DNA of 64,000 nucleotides from Planctomycetota bacterium (lineage in GTDB: Bacteria > Planctomycetota > UBA8742 > UBA2392), in the NCBI GenBank assembly GCA_016722065.1, contig JADKGX010000001.1, positions 2,480,001-2,544,000 of the forward strand, read 5' to 3'. The notes beneath the pieces were generated by a model, which did not search any database, was not told the DNA's origin, and saw only the letters and a list, made by a program, of their open reading frames with translations. Below are positions 1 to 7,860 of the stretch, piece after piece. Numbering within the stretch: the stretch's first letter is position 1; every line of letters starts with the position of its first letter. The position numbers and the translations under genes are program-made.

Positions 1-9
1 CTGCCGCCC

Positions 10-1005
10 TTACTTCTCGCGCGGGTCTGTCTGCTTTTCGGTGGCTTCGTAGGCATCCAGGATGCGCTGGACAATCTCGTGGCGCACGATGTCGCCATTG
101 CCCAGGCGGCATACCTTGACGCCCTCGACACCATCCAGGCGCCAGATCACGTCGGACAGTCCGCTTTTCTGGTTGTGCGGCAGGTCGGTCTGGCTGAGGT
201 CGCCGGTGATTACGGCCTTGCTGCGTTTGCCAATGCGGGTCAGGAACATCAGCATCTGTTTGGGCGTGGTGTTCTGGGCCTCGTCCAGCAGGATAAACGC
301 GCGGTCCAGGGTGCGGCCGCGCATGTAGGCCAGCGGGGCGATTTCAATGACATCGCGTTCCATGTATCGCTGGATCTGTGCCATCGGCAGCAGGGCACCC
401 AGTGCGTCAAAGATCGGCCGCAGGTAGGGGTTGACCTTTTCCTGAAAGCCGCCGGGCAGAAAACCCAGCTTCTCGCCGGCTTCGACGGCCGGGCGCACCA
501 GCACCAGCTTGCTGACGTTGCCGTGAATCAGCGCCGCCACCGCCATGGCCGTGGCCAGAAATGTCTTGCCTGTGCCAGCCGGGCCGACGCCGAAAGTAAC
601 CTGCGCGGTCTTGATTGCTTCAATATAGGAGCCCTGGCCGGGTGTCAGCGGCTTTGCGCCCTCCAGGCCCAGCGGCGCAATCTGCGGGTTGGAATCCGGG
701 TCGCCCGGTTCGCTGTTCAGCAGGGCGGATTCGACATCGTTGGTGCGAAGTTGGCCATACTTGCGGATCTTCTCGATCAGCGTCAGCAGGGCCACATAGG
801 CGTCCAGCACGCCCTGTTCTTCGCCGGCGATGCGCAGGGTGTTGTCGCGCGCGAAAATCTTGACGTCGAAGTGCCCGCGGATCATCTTGAGGTGACGATC
901 CCGTTCCCCGAACAGCGCGTAGGCTTCTTCCTTATCGCGCAGCCGGATGTTCTTTTCCATGTAGGCGACCGTACTCCTCTGGTGCTGCTCAATCGCTTTT
1001 CCCAT
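10..1005 (-). CDS. phoH: PhoH-like P-loop ATPase (PhoL/YbeZ type)
   Basis: Cytosolic P-loop ATPase of the PhoH/PhoL family, which is linked to RNA metabolism and often works with the rRNA-maturation nuclease YbeY (family knowledge). A KH-like segment lies at about residues 35-85. Walker A GPAGTGKT is at 141-148, followed by the family stretch LVRPAVEAGEKLGFLPG. Walker B FILLDEAQN starts at 237 and TGDLSQ at 267. The length of 331 residues is normal for PhoL. The ATG has an AGGA-type ribosome site about 9 nt upstream. The gene reads toward the window edge, so its usual partners (ybeY, HD-domain 7TM protein) would lie outside and cannot be checked. Confidence 0.95.
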   Translation of the reverse strand: MGKAIEQHQRSTVAYMEKNIRLRDKEEAYALFGERDRHLKMIRGHFDVKIFARDNTLRIAGEEQGVLDAYVALLTLIEKIRKYGQLRTNDVESALLNSEPGDPDSNPQIAPLGLEGAKPLTPGQGSYIEAIKTAQVTFGVGPAGTGKTFLATAMAVAALIHGNVSKLVLVRPAVEAGEKLGFLPGGFQEKVNPYLRPIFDALGALLPMAQIQRYMERDVIEIAPLAYMRGRTLDRAFILLDEAQNTTPKQMLMFLTRIGKRSKAVITGDLSQTDLPHNQKSGLSDVIWRLDGVEGVKVCRLGNGDIVRHEIVQRILDAYEATEKQTDPREK

Positions 1006-1143
1006 GGCTTAAATCCTACCACTTGAAACAACGTTTCCGCCACACCACTTTGGGCGTGTTAGCGGCGGGGGAAAGCCTGTGGAAAGCCCCGCGCGGGATT
1101 GACCAGAAATTGATGCCCAGGACATGCCGGGTTCACCGGCGCG

Positions 1144-2058
1144 CTACAACGACCACAGCGCCAGCACAATCAGAATCAGCGGGCCGGTCAGCATGAAGTT
1201 GTCCATGATGTCCATGACGCCGCCAAAACTTGGCACAAGCTGGCCGCTGTCCTTGATGCCGGCCGCGCGCTTGAAGCCGCTTTCCACCAGGTCGCCGCTT
1301 TGGGCGGCAATGCCGACAAACCCGCCCAGCAGTGCACCGTGCCACCATTCAACGAGCACAGGTTTCAAACCCTGGCCGGCGTTGTTGGCAATCAACACCA
1401 CCAGCGTGCCGCCAATGGCGCTGAACAACAGGCCCGCCAGTGCGCCCTCCACGGTCTTGCCTGCACTCAGGTGCGGAATCAGCTTGTGGCGGCCAAAGGC
1501 CTTGCCCAGCAAGTAAGCCCCGACATCGCCCAGCCGGCTGGCTGTCAGCAGAAAGTACAGCAGCCACGGGCCGGAACCGGGCACCTTGCGCAGCCACAGA
1601 ATCAGCGCAATCGGAAAAATCACGTACAGAAAAATGCCCAGGTTGTTGGTGATGCGCGGGCTCAGGTTGGACACGTCTTTACGCGTCAAGCCCACCAGCG
1701 GAAAAATCACTGCTGCCAGCAGCGGGGCCAGCAGTGTCAAACTTCGCAAATGCGGCGGCAGCGCAAGGTCTACTACCTGGCCGGGGCCCCATTTCATCCA
1801 GGCCAGGGCGCCAAAATCCGGCGGGGCGGCAATCAGTTGCACATAACCCAGCAGCGCAAGCGAGGCCAGGTACAGCAGCCCCGTGTCCAGCGGCAGTTCC
1901 CGAAACCGGAACATGCGCCCCAGTTCATAGATGCCGCCAAGGCACATGCCCACACTGAGCACAAAAAAGCCCCAGGACACGCCCAGCAGGTGGTCCGCGA
2001 CCAGCACCGCCAGCAGTGCAAAAAACATGCTGAAGCCAAAAAAGAATCGCTTGCCCAT
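1144..2058 (-). CDS. cdsA: Phosphatidate cytidylyltransferase (CdsA family)
   Basis: Integral membrane enzyme that makes CDP-diacylglycerol from phosphatidic acid and CTP, the entry point to anionic phospholipids and phosphatidylethanolamine. The 304-residue protein is hydrophobic with about eight membrane segments. The CdsA signature is at residues 260-287 (SGFKRAAGIKDSGQLVP, then SFGGVMDIMDN). The KR, KD and both terminal Asp residues are kept, but the usual His of PGHGG is Phe and the Arg of DRxD is Ile. The segment SAGKTVEG is also typical. It lies 138 bp upstream of phoH on the same strand. Because all metal-ligand Asp residues remain, I expect it to be active. Confidence 0.93.
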   Translation of the reverse strand: MGKRFFFGFSMFFALLAVLVADHLLGVSWGFFVLSVGMCLGGIYELGRMFRFRELPLDTGLLYLASLALLGYVQLIAAPPDFGALAWMKWGPGQVVDLALPPHLRSLTLLAPLLAAVIFPLVGLTRKDVSNLSPRITNNLGIFLYVIFPIALILWLRKVPGSGPWLLYFLLTASRLGDVGAYLLGKAFGRHKLIPHLSAGKTVEGALAGLLFSAIGGTLVVLIANNAGQGLKPVLVEWWHGALLGGFVGIAAQSGDLVESGFKRAAGIKDSGQLVPSFGGVMDIMDNFMLTGPLILIVLALWSL

Positions 2059-2156
2059 GGGTGCGTGACGTTAGCACGCCTCGTCAGGCGGGCAATGCCG
2101 CCCGCGGGTACGCCGCAAATGCAAACCGGGGCGAATCTCGCCCCGGCCTGTTGCCT

Positions 2157-3905
2157 CTACTTGCCGGGTAACCTGCCCCCGGGCCCTGCCTCGCGCGGTT
2201 CAATGCCGCCGGGGCCGGCCTTGGGCCTGGCGATGCCGCCTGGGCCTGGCTTGTCAGGAATCGCTTCGTCGGGCGAAGTAGCTTCTTCTTCGCGGGGGCT
2301 GGTCGCTGGCGGCACGCCCTGGCCCGGTGCTGGCGGCTCAATCGGTGTGGGGGCGGATTGCACCCCGCGCACTTCAGGCTCTTTGCTGCTGTTCTTGGTA
2401 TCCGCAGGTGGCACTACGCCGCCGCGTTCTACTACGGCCTTTTGAAAGTCGCGCGCCGGGCTGCCCTTGGCTTCGCCGCGTTCGGTCTTTTTGCCCGTGG
2501 GCACGCTGATCAGCAGGCCCATGGCGGTGGTCAGCAGCACGCGGTTGGAATCCACGGCTGGCCGCGAAAGAAAGGACTGGCCTTCAAACTTGTAGGACCA
2601 AACCAGGTCGCCCGTGGCGGCGTCTACGGCTGTGGCATAGCCGTAGTTGTCGGCCAGAATCACCATGCCGTCCACAAACGCGGGCTGGCACCACTGGCCG
2701 TTGCGGGTTTCGAACTCCAGGTTCCACTTCACGGTCTGGGTTTCCAGGTCCATGGCAATCACGCGCTTGCCCAGCGCCATCACGCAGAAGTCGCCATCCA
2801 CACCGGGGCGGGCGCCCTGAAAATCCAGCCCGTAACCCGTCGGACCGCTCAGTTCACGGTCGCGACCGTTGCGCGGCATGCTGGAAACGGGCAGCAACGC
2901 AATCCGGCGGTTGCCCTCAATCGCCAGCGTGGTGCCAATGCTTTGCGGCGTCACCGTTTCCTCGGGGCTGCGCGGGCGGGTGCTTTCGGTTTTGCGGTCG
3001 TCAGCGCTGTTGCCCGTTGTGGCTGGTGCAGCCGGTGCGGCTGGTTTATCGGCGCTGACTTCGGGCTTGGCCGTGGCCTGGCGCAGGTCTTCCGGTGCGG
3101 CGGCCATCGTGACCAGAATGCCCTGGCGCGATGCCACCGGTGCAGCCAGTGCGCCAACCGCCCGCGCAAACTGCATTTTGCCCGTTGCGGCATCAAAGCC
3201 CGCCAGCTTGCCGTCTATGGTTGAAACAAACAGCTTGTCGCCGGCAATCACCGGCGCATACACCACGCTGCCCGGTGCTTCCGACTTCCAGATGTTTTCA
3301 GCGGCCCCGGCCTTGTAGGCCGCAATCGTGTGGTTCTGGCCGCCACGGTAGGAGGCATAGACCACACCCTCATTGATCTCCGGGGCGCATTCCACCGTGC
3401 TGTTGATGGTCTTGCTGTATTTGTGCGCGCCGGTGGCCACAACCACGCGGTCCAGCGTGCAGCTGTAGGTCGTGAAGTAGGCCGAATCACCGGCCGCCAC
3501 AATGCTGGAAACGCCGGCGTCTTTGCTGCGCACCACCCAGCGCCGGTTTCCCGATTCCATGTCGTATCCATACACCTCGTTGCCGCCGCCGCTGCCTACC
3601 ACGGCCACGCCATTGAGGGCTGCCGGGCTGCGCGGGTTGCCATAGGCGGCCTGGGCGTACCAGGCGCTTTCGTCGCTGTGGGAAAGCCGGAACTTGCGGC
3701 CGTTGTCGCCGGGCTTCATGCCGGCCTTTGGCTCGGTTACCGAAATGCTCAATAGCGTGCGGTTGATCTGCCGGTTGGTGGCCGGCGCCACGGCCGCGGG
3801 CTGCTGGGATTCCTCGGCCTGCGTAACCTGTGTGGAATGCAACGTGCCCGCAGCCAACAGGCCAAGGCACAGCGCCGCCTGGGCGGTCTTTTTGGTCAGT
3901 TTCAT
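2157..3905 (-). CDS. Secreted PQQ-type beta-propeller protein
   Basis: Exported 582-residue protein with a signal peptide (MKLTKKTAQ, hydrophobic core, cleavage near residue 30). It carries repeated blades of the PQQ/BamB-like type, such as GFDAATGKMQF, AYKAGAAENIW, AMDLETQTVKW and AVDAATGDLVW, in which a short strand ends in aromatic-containing GxxxW-like motifs. An Ala/Pro/Thr-rich linker (about 285-330) splits the propeller. The C-terminus is a Gly/Pro repeat tail built on PGPGGI. Proteins of this kind act as BamB-like scaffolds or unknown periplasmic sensors. No quinoprotein catalytic residues are evident, so I do not call it a dehydrogenase. It is transcribed divergently from folD. Confidence 0.75.
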   Translation of the reverse strand: MKLTKKTAQAALCLGLLAAGTLHSTQVTQAEESQQPAAVAPATNRQINRTLLSISVTEPKAGMKPGDNGRKFRLSHSDESAWYAQAAYGNPRSPAALNGVAVVGSGGGNEVYGYDMESGNRRWVVRSKDAGVSSIVAAGDSAYFTTYSCTLDRVVVATGAHKYSKTINSTVECAPEINEGVVYASYRGGQNHTIAAYKAGAAENIWKSEAPGSVVYAPVIAGDKLFVSTIDGKLAGFDAATGKMQFARAVGALAAPVASRQGILVTMAAAPEDLRQATAKPEVSADKPAAPAAPATTGNSADDRKTESTRPRSPEETVTPQSIGTTLAIEGNRRIALLPVSSMPRNGRDRELSGPTGYGLDFQGARPGVDGDFCVMALGKRVIAMDLETQTVKWNLEFETRNGQWCQPAFVDGMVILADNYGYATAVDAATGDLVWSYKFEGQSFLSRPAVDSNRVLLTTAMGLLISVPTGKKTERGEAKGSPARDFQKAVVERGGVVPPADTKNSSKEPEVRGVQSAPTPIEPPAPGQGVPPATSPREEEATSPDEAIPDKPGPGGIARPKAGPGGIEPREAGPGGRLPGK

Positions 3906-4124
3906 GGTGTCTTTCTAAGGGAAAGACCAGGGGTTCTACGCACCGCCAGTTTACCCCATGGCTGGCCAAGGTCCCAAAACACCGGCAACTTGGTGTTGCG
4001 TACAGGGGCCAGCAGGCGCGGCTTTGCAGATCGGCAAGGGCAGGTGGTTTCAGGGCCGAGCGGGCCATTGAGCCTCCCATCGCGCCCGGCAAGCCGCTAG
4101 CATCCGGCCCACAAGGAGCCGCAC

Positions 4125-4973
4125 ATGCCCGCACAGATCCTCGATGGCAAAGCACTGGCCAAACGCATCGCCGAACAACTCAAGGCCGAGTTCGCCGCTC
4201 TTAAGGCCGCAGGCAAGCCCGCGCACCTGGTCAGCTTGAGTGTCGGCAGCGACGAAAGCAGCGACTGGTACGTCAACAACCAAAAGAAAGCCGCCGAGAA
4301 GCTGGGCGTGGCGTACACGGCCGAGCGTCTTGACGCGTCAAGCAGCCACGAACAGGTGGCGGCCAAGATTCGCGAAATCTGCGCCAAACCGGAAGTCACG
4401 GGCATGATTCTGCAGTTGCCTCTGCCCAAGGGGCTGGACGCCAACGAGCTGGCCAAGGTGATTGCCCCCGCCAAGAATGTGGAGGGCGTAGACCCCGACA
4501 ACCTGGGCCATCTTGTAATGAAGCAATACCGCAACCTGCCCTGCACCGCCCGCGCAGCAATTGAACTGGCCGCCGAAAGCGGCGTCGATTTCAAGGGCAA
4601 GCATGCCGTGGTGCTGGGCCGCAGCGTGATTGTGGGCAAGCCCGCGGCGATGCTGCTGCTGGATAAAGACTGCACCGTCACCATGTGCCATTCGCGCACC
4701 CCCAATCTGGCCGAGGTGTGCCGCCAGGCCGATATCCTGGTAACGGCCATGGGTGCCAAACCCGGTATCGTGAACGGCGATTACGTAAAGCCCGGCGCGA
4801 TCGTGGTGGATGTAGCGACGATCGCAGTCGAAGGCGGCAAGTACGCTGGCGACTGCGACTGGGAAAGCGTAAGCAAAGCAGCAGCCTGGGCCAGCCCAGT
4901 GCCCGGCGGCGTAGGCAGTGTGACGACACAGATACTGTTCAAGAACACCCTGGAAACACTGAAGCGGCAGTAG
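4125..4973 (+). CDS. folD: Methylenetetrahydrofolate dehydrogenase/cyclohydrolase-like protein (FolD)
   Basis: Cytosolic one-carbon enzyme of the FolD family, 282 residues as usual. It shows LQLPLPKGL (97-104), PCTA (139-142) and the Rossmann stretch GKHAVVLGRSVIVGKP (158-173). An AAGGAG ribosome site lies 9 nt before the ATG. Two active-site positions differ from the textbook enzyme. The lysine four residues after the conserved Tyr (YVxxK; K56 of human MTHFD1, needed for cyclohydrolase chemistry) is Gln53. The folate-contacting DVDG is NVEG (118-121). The dehydrogenase half looks intact. Whether the cyclohydrolase step still works is doubtful from sequence alone. Confidence 0.92.
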   Translation: MPAQILDGKALAKRIAEQLKAEFAALKAAGKPAHLVSLSVGSDESSDWYVNNQKKAAEKLGVAYTAERLDASSSHEQVAAKIREICAKPEVTGMILQLPLPKGLDANELAKVIAPAKNVEGVDPDNLGHLVMKQYRNLPCTARAAIELAAESGVDFKGKHAVVLGRSVIVGKPAAMLLLDKDCTVTMCHSRTPNLAEVCRQADILVTAMGAKPGIVNGDYVKPGAIVVDVATIAVEGGKYAGDCDWESVSKAAAWASPVPGGVGSVTTQILFKNTLETLKRQ

Positions 4974-5005
4974 TGCGAGTCTGAGCCAACGGCAAGTGTT
5001 TCGCC

Positions 5006-5029
5006 GCCAAGACGCCAAGAAACGCCAAG
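5006..5029. repeat. GCCAAGACGCCAAGAA-type intergenic short repeat
   Basis: Three near-copies of GCCAAG(A)(AA)C in tandem, directly downstream of folD. From memory, patches of this GCCAAGRCGCCAAG type recur between genes in several environmental phyla; I cannot confirm copy number from this window. A related patch, AACACAGAGAAACGGAG, lies at 13580, and TTGAACACGGAGTGACGG at about 14383. Confidence 0.5.
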
Positions 5030-5164
5030 CACCGCCGTACTCTGCGGCTCTTCGCCTGTGCGAGAGAAGTTTCTCCACCTGTGAGCCGGCGCACTGCTCC
5101 GCTAGCTGGCGCGCGCAAGTCGCCATCGTTGCGTCAGCCCGGAGCGGAAGCGACGGGGTAGTTC

Positions 5165-5480
5165 GGCCCCAACGGGGCCCTTCGCGACTCGATGCGAACC
5201 GGCCTTGCAGGCCCGACACTATCGCCATCATGGTTCCCAGGCCTTCGGCCTTGGCTGACAGAACTGCCCCTTCGGGCCAGCGCTTTGTTACCGCGACCGG
5301 CCTGAGTCACGCGCCCTACCGTCCGCCAACATCGGCGGGCGACCCACGCGCTTTCGCGCGGGGCTCCTGCCGGGCCGTAAAGAGGCAGATCGAAGCAGGC
5401 TCTATCGGCAGCTGGGCGACGCAACGAGACACCAAACGATCGCCACGGGCCAAAAGGCCGGGGCGCTTCATCCTCGCCCC
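5165..5480. repeat. Gene-free stretch packed with short GC hairpins
   Basis: Part of the 770-bp gap between folD and the next gene. No credible gene is present on either strand; the open frames are low-complexity Arg/Ala/Pro-rich. It holds successive small perfect inverted repeats: GGCCCCAACGGGGCC (5165-5179), GGCCTTGCAGGCC (5201-5213), AGGCCTTCGGCCT (5239-5251), GCCCCTTCGGGC (5266-5277), CCGCC/GGCGG around 5323-5338, and CGCG/CGCG around 5347-5360. Several have TTC(G) loops, which would be stable tetraloops in RNA. Function unknown. Confidence 0.5.
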
Positions 5481-5679
5481 GCAGGTGTAGAAACATAGCG
5501 GCGCACAGCGATGCCAAGCCGATAGGGCAGGCCGCATCCCCCAGGCCCCTCAAACAAGGTGGCGCAGCGCCCACACGCCCGGATAGAATAAGGCCGGTAA
5601 GTTCCGCAATCAGGACGAAGCGGGCCCAGTGCGATCAGATGGGACGTAAATGGGCATAAAGAAGATATGTAAAAGTAGC

Positions 5680-5717
5680 CTGACCCCTTTGTAGTCCCCT
5701 GACCCCTTTGTAGTCCC
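5680..5717. repeat. Exact tandem duplication of a 19-bp unit
   Basis: CTGACCCCTTTGTAGTCCC occurs twice with no spacer (5680-5698 and 5699-5717), preceded by AAAAGTAGC. It sits 30 bp upstream of the small protein at 5747. The sequence resembles TGACCCCTTT-type motifs that I associate with REP-like elements near Y1-type transposases, but no transposase gene is present here. Confidence 0.6.
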
Positions 5718-5746
5718 CACGAAAGCCCTGGTGAGGAGTGCGGCGA

Positions 5747-6001
5747 ATGGCTGATCCGATCATTAATGGTCCCAAACTGGCCCCGACTGTTGCATACAAG
5801 GCTATGTTTGAATTTCTTATGCAGTATGCGAGGAGAACACAGTCTGAAGATATCCAAGCTCTGCTGGGGGACCTGTCCCTGCTACCAGATGGAACCCCAG
5901 CGGACCCGGCCATGTATTCTGACTGGGTCGCGGCTCTGGGACCGGTGGATAAGGCCGAGCGTTCGGGCGGCTATGACCCCATACGTCTCAGGTTGCGATA
6001 G
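5747..6001 (+). CDS. Small orphan protein, family not identified
   Basis: A predicted 84-residue soluble protein starting MADPIINGPK. A GTGAGGAG ribosome site lies 8-9 nt before the ATG, which favours this start over the GTG three codons upstream. It has an amphipathic helical half (AYKAMFEFLMQYARR) and then LLGDLSLLPDGTPADPAMYSDW. The order helix, LLxxLxLLPDG, PADPAxxxDW looks like a family I have seen as stand-alone small proteins, possibly polymorphic-toxin immunity-like, but I cannot name it with certainty. It is isolated between two gene-free stretches with no toxin-like neighbour. Its codon use and lower GC differ from flanking genes, suggesting acquisition. Confidence 0.6.
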   Translation: MADPIINGPKLAPTVAYKAMFEFLMQYARRTQSEDIQALLGDLSLLPDGTPADPAMYSDWVAALGPVDKAERSGGYDPIRLRLR

Positions 6002-6451
6002 TGTTCCTTGTCCCTAGCCTCGATGTTTTGCAGTTTCTGATGGGGATGAGAAAGCTGGATAGATGGCATCCGTCCGGCCCAGCACGTCTTGACTGTATTG
6101 ATGCGGGATTGGGTCGTTCGAAGACTTAGTCGGCACCAAGTTGTGGATGGACGTCAACGGCTGCCAGGAGTGCCCACGTGAATCTGGTCGGGGTCGCGCA
6201 GGCTTCGTGTGCGCGGCGCTTGCCCGCAAGGCGACTCTTGCGCCCCCCACCCGCTTCAAGACCTGGTCACCGACGCCCTCGCGCAAAGCATGCCAGGTCG
6301 CGAGGATCGGTCGCCTGGTGAGAGCTGCATCACAACCACCAAGAAGAGCCAGAACCGCTGACGGGCCTGTCGTCCATGGCCAGGCTTGCGCATCGAGTAC
6401 TCTAACGCCCGCCAACGATCGACGGGATAGTTCAACCGCATCGCCCACGCT
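6002..6451. other. 450-bp stretch without a supported gene
   Basis: Open frames exist on both strands (a 144-residue one on the minus strand is the longest) but lack ribosome sites and recognisable motifs and are rich in Arg, Ser and Pro. It may be a decayed mobile or accessory gene, since it follows the orphan protein at 5747. I could not match any remnant to a known family. Confidence 0.4.
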
Positions 6452-7279
6452 TCACCACACCAACTGGGCGCAGTCCATGACTGTGCCTTCTACGCAGGTC
6501 TTGGCGTATCTAAAGCCTTGCTCGTTGTCGGCTTTCACTTTCGCTACGCAGCCGTTGCACACGCCAAAGCCGCAGGCCATCACGCTTTCCAGGCTGGCAA
6601 AGCTGGGCGTGTTGTATTGCTGGCACAGCTGCGCCACCGCGGCCATCATCGCCCAGGGGCCGCAGGTGTACACCACGGCGGGTTTGCCCTTGAGGGCTTT
6701 CAGTTCAGCTTCCAGCAGCACGGTCACGCGGCCCTTGACGCCAGCGGTGCCGTCTTCGGTGGCAAGCATGGCTTGTGCGCCGCTGTCGCCAAAGCGCTTC
6801 ATGAAGGTCAGGTCGCGCTGGCTGCGTCCGCCAGCCAGCAGAATCAACTCGCGTTTTTGCGGCGCCCATTGCCGGCTCAAGTGCAAAAACGGCGCAAGGC
6901 CGATACCCCCGCCGACCATAATGACGCGCGTGGCCGGGTCGGCCGGCGGCTCAAATGCGTGGCCCAGCGGGCCGTTCAGGTTGACCCGTGCGCCGGGTTC
7001 CATGCGCGCCATCATGCCCGTGCCAAGCCCGACAGTGTGGCCGAGAATGGTTATGCCTGTGGCCTTGCCGCGCACGTCGCGCAGGATGTCGAAACTGGAA
7101 AAGGGGCGGCGCAAAAGCGGCCAGAAGCCGGGTTGCACTTTCAGGTTCACGAACTGGCCGGCGTGCATCTGGTTGGCCAGGGCTGGGCAATCCAGGAATA
7201 GTTCGAAGTAGCCATGGCCGAAATCGGTGCGCTTGGTGACGGTGGCATCGTGAAGCAACTGGGTGCGTTCGGAGGGCAT
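6452..7279 (-). CDS. pyrK: Dihydroorotate dehydrogenase electron-transfer subunit (PyrK)
   Basis: FAD and [2Fe-2S] subunit that passes electrons from PyrD (type 1B) to NAD+ in pyrimidine synthesis. The 275-residue protein shows the FAD-binding barrel (AGQFVNLKV, then RRPFSSFDI), the NAD-binding part with GGGIGLAPF and LAGGRSQRDL, YTCGPWAMM, and a C-terminal iron-sulfur motif with Cys236, Cys241, Cys244 and Cys262 in the CxxxxCxxC...C arrangement. No pyrD is next to it, so it is split from the usual pyrK-pyrD pair. It is the only conserved housekeeping gene in the repeat-rich 5-7.8 kb stretch. Confidence 0.93.
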   Translation of the reverse strand: MPSERTQLLHDATVTKRTDFGHGYFELFLDCPALANQMHAGQFVNLKVQPGFWPLLRRPFSSFDILRDVRGKATGITILGHTVGLGTGMMARMEPGARVNLNGPLGHAFEPPADPATRVIMVGGGIGLAPFLHLSRQWAPQKRELILLAGGRSQRDLTFMKRFGDSGAQAMLATEDGTAGVKGRVTVLLEAELKALKGKPAVVYTCGPWAMMAAVAQLCQQYNTPSFASLESVMACGFGVCNGCVAKVKADNEQGFRYAKTCVEGTVMDCAQLVW

Positions 7280-7287
7280 GGGGCGGA

Positions 7288-7318
7288 ATGATCAATGAAC
7301 AATGAGCAATGATCAATG
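7288..7318. repeat. ATGANCA heptad array (4 units)
   Basis: Immediately upstream of pyrK are four consecutive 7-bp units ATGATCA, ATGAACA, ATGAGCA, ATGATCA and a partial ATG. The period of 7 is not a multiple of 3, so the array is not coding-type. Confidence 0.75.
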
Positions 7319-7430
7319 GGCGGCATGGTTGGGGGCGTGCCGCGTGCCGAGTTCGCGGGGGTGGGGGGCCGCGTGCCGAGTTCAGGGTTCCGCGGAACTA
7401 CGGAACTGCGGACGGTGCTTTTCCCCAATG

Positions 7431-7517
7431 CCCCAAGCCCTAAGCCCTAAGCCCCAAGCCCCAAGCCCAAAGCCCAAAGCCCTAAGCCCTAAGCCCCAAG
7501 CCCAAAACCCAAAACCC
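7431..7517. repeat. CCCNAAG heptad array (12 units)
   Basis: Twelve consecutive 7-bp units (CCCCAAG, CCCTAAG, CCCAAAG; the last two are CCCAAAA), ending in CCC. It resembles the short tandemly repeated heptanucleotides (STRR) described in cyanobacteria. Between it and the ATGANCA array are further short repeats (CGTGCCGAGTTC twice, CGGAACT twice). The whole 7280-7578 gap appears to contain no gene. Confidence 0.8.
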
Positions 7518-7578
7518 GTTGCCGCCGTTCGAAGAATCCCAGCGTTGACTACGCCCATTCCCCCGCCATACTCGCCCC

Positions 7579-7729
7579 GTCACGACATTAGGTGGCAACA
7601 CCACCTGGAACCCTGTGCGAATCAGGGACGGCCCCGCCGCTGTGACCGGGAACGAAACCGCAATGCCATTGCCGCAAGGCGAGAAGGCGCGGAAGTAGGC
7701 AGCCCGGAAGTCAGAAGACCTGTCGAGAC
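7579..7729 (+). promoter_or_regulatory. Cobalamin (adenosylcobalamin-class) riboswitch
   Basis: The conserved core is present in order: CCTGTGCGAATCAGGGACGG, then CCCCGCCGCTGTGACCGGGAA, then the GCCATTGCCGCAAGGCGAGAAGGCG arm split as TGCCATTGCC and AAGGCGAGAAGGCG, and a B12-box-like end AGCCCGGAAG...AGACCTG (7701-7722). A P1 helix closes it: GTCACGACA (7579-7587) pairs with TGTCGAGAC (7721-7729) with one A-A mismatch. It ends 131 bp before the start of the secreted protein at 7861 on the same strand, so it is expected to repress that gene when B12 is plentiful. Confidence 0.9.
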
Positions 7730-7860
7730 GCAGCATGGCCGCCATCCAGGCATGGGCGCACCTGCCCGTTTCTGTATTGCCCGGCGGCCGTGGCTTGAGG
7801 CAGACGAGGGTCTGCACCAAGTGCGCAGTCCGCGCCAGACCGGGCGTATTTGGAGTCTCC

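Noticed and set aside
2157..3905. PQQ-dependent dehydrogenase
   Set aside because: Only propeller blades are seen, with no disulfide ring, no cofactor-binding Glu/Asn/Asp set and no heme motif.
5134..5574. A 146-codon minus-strand frame between folD and the orphan gene
   Set aside because: Arg/Pro/Ala-rich low complexity created by the hairpin repeats, with no ribosome site or family motif.
7431..7517. CRISPR array or telomere-like end
   Set aside because: Units are contiguous heptads without spacers, no cas genes are nearby, and the array is internal to a circular-type gene order.
7735..7860. Longer N-terminus for the riboswitch-controlled protein
   Set aside because: The upstream codons follow the riboswitch directly and encode no signal peptide; the ATG at 7861 has a ribosome site and begins a clean signal peptide.
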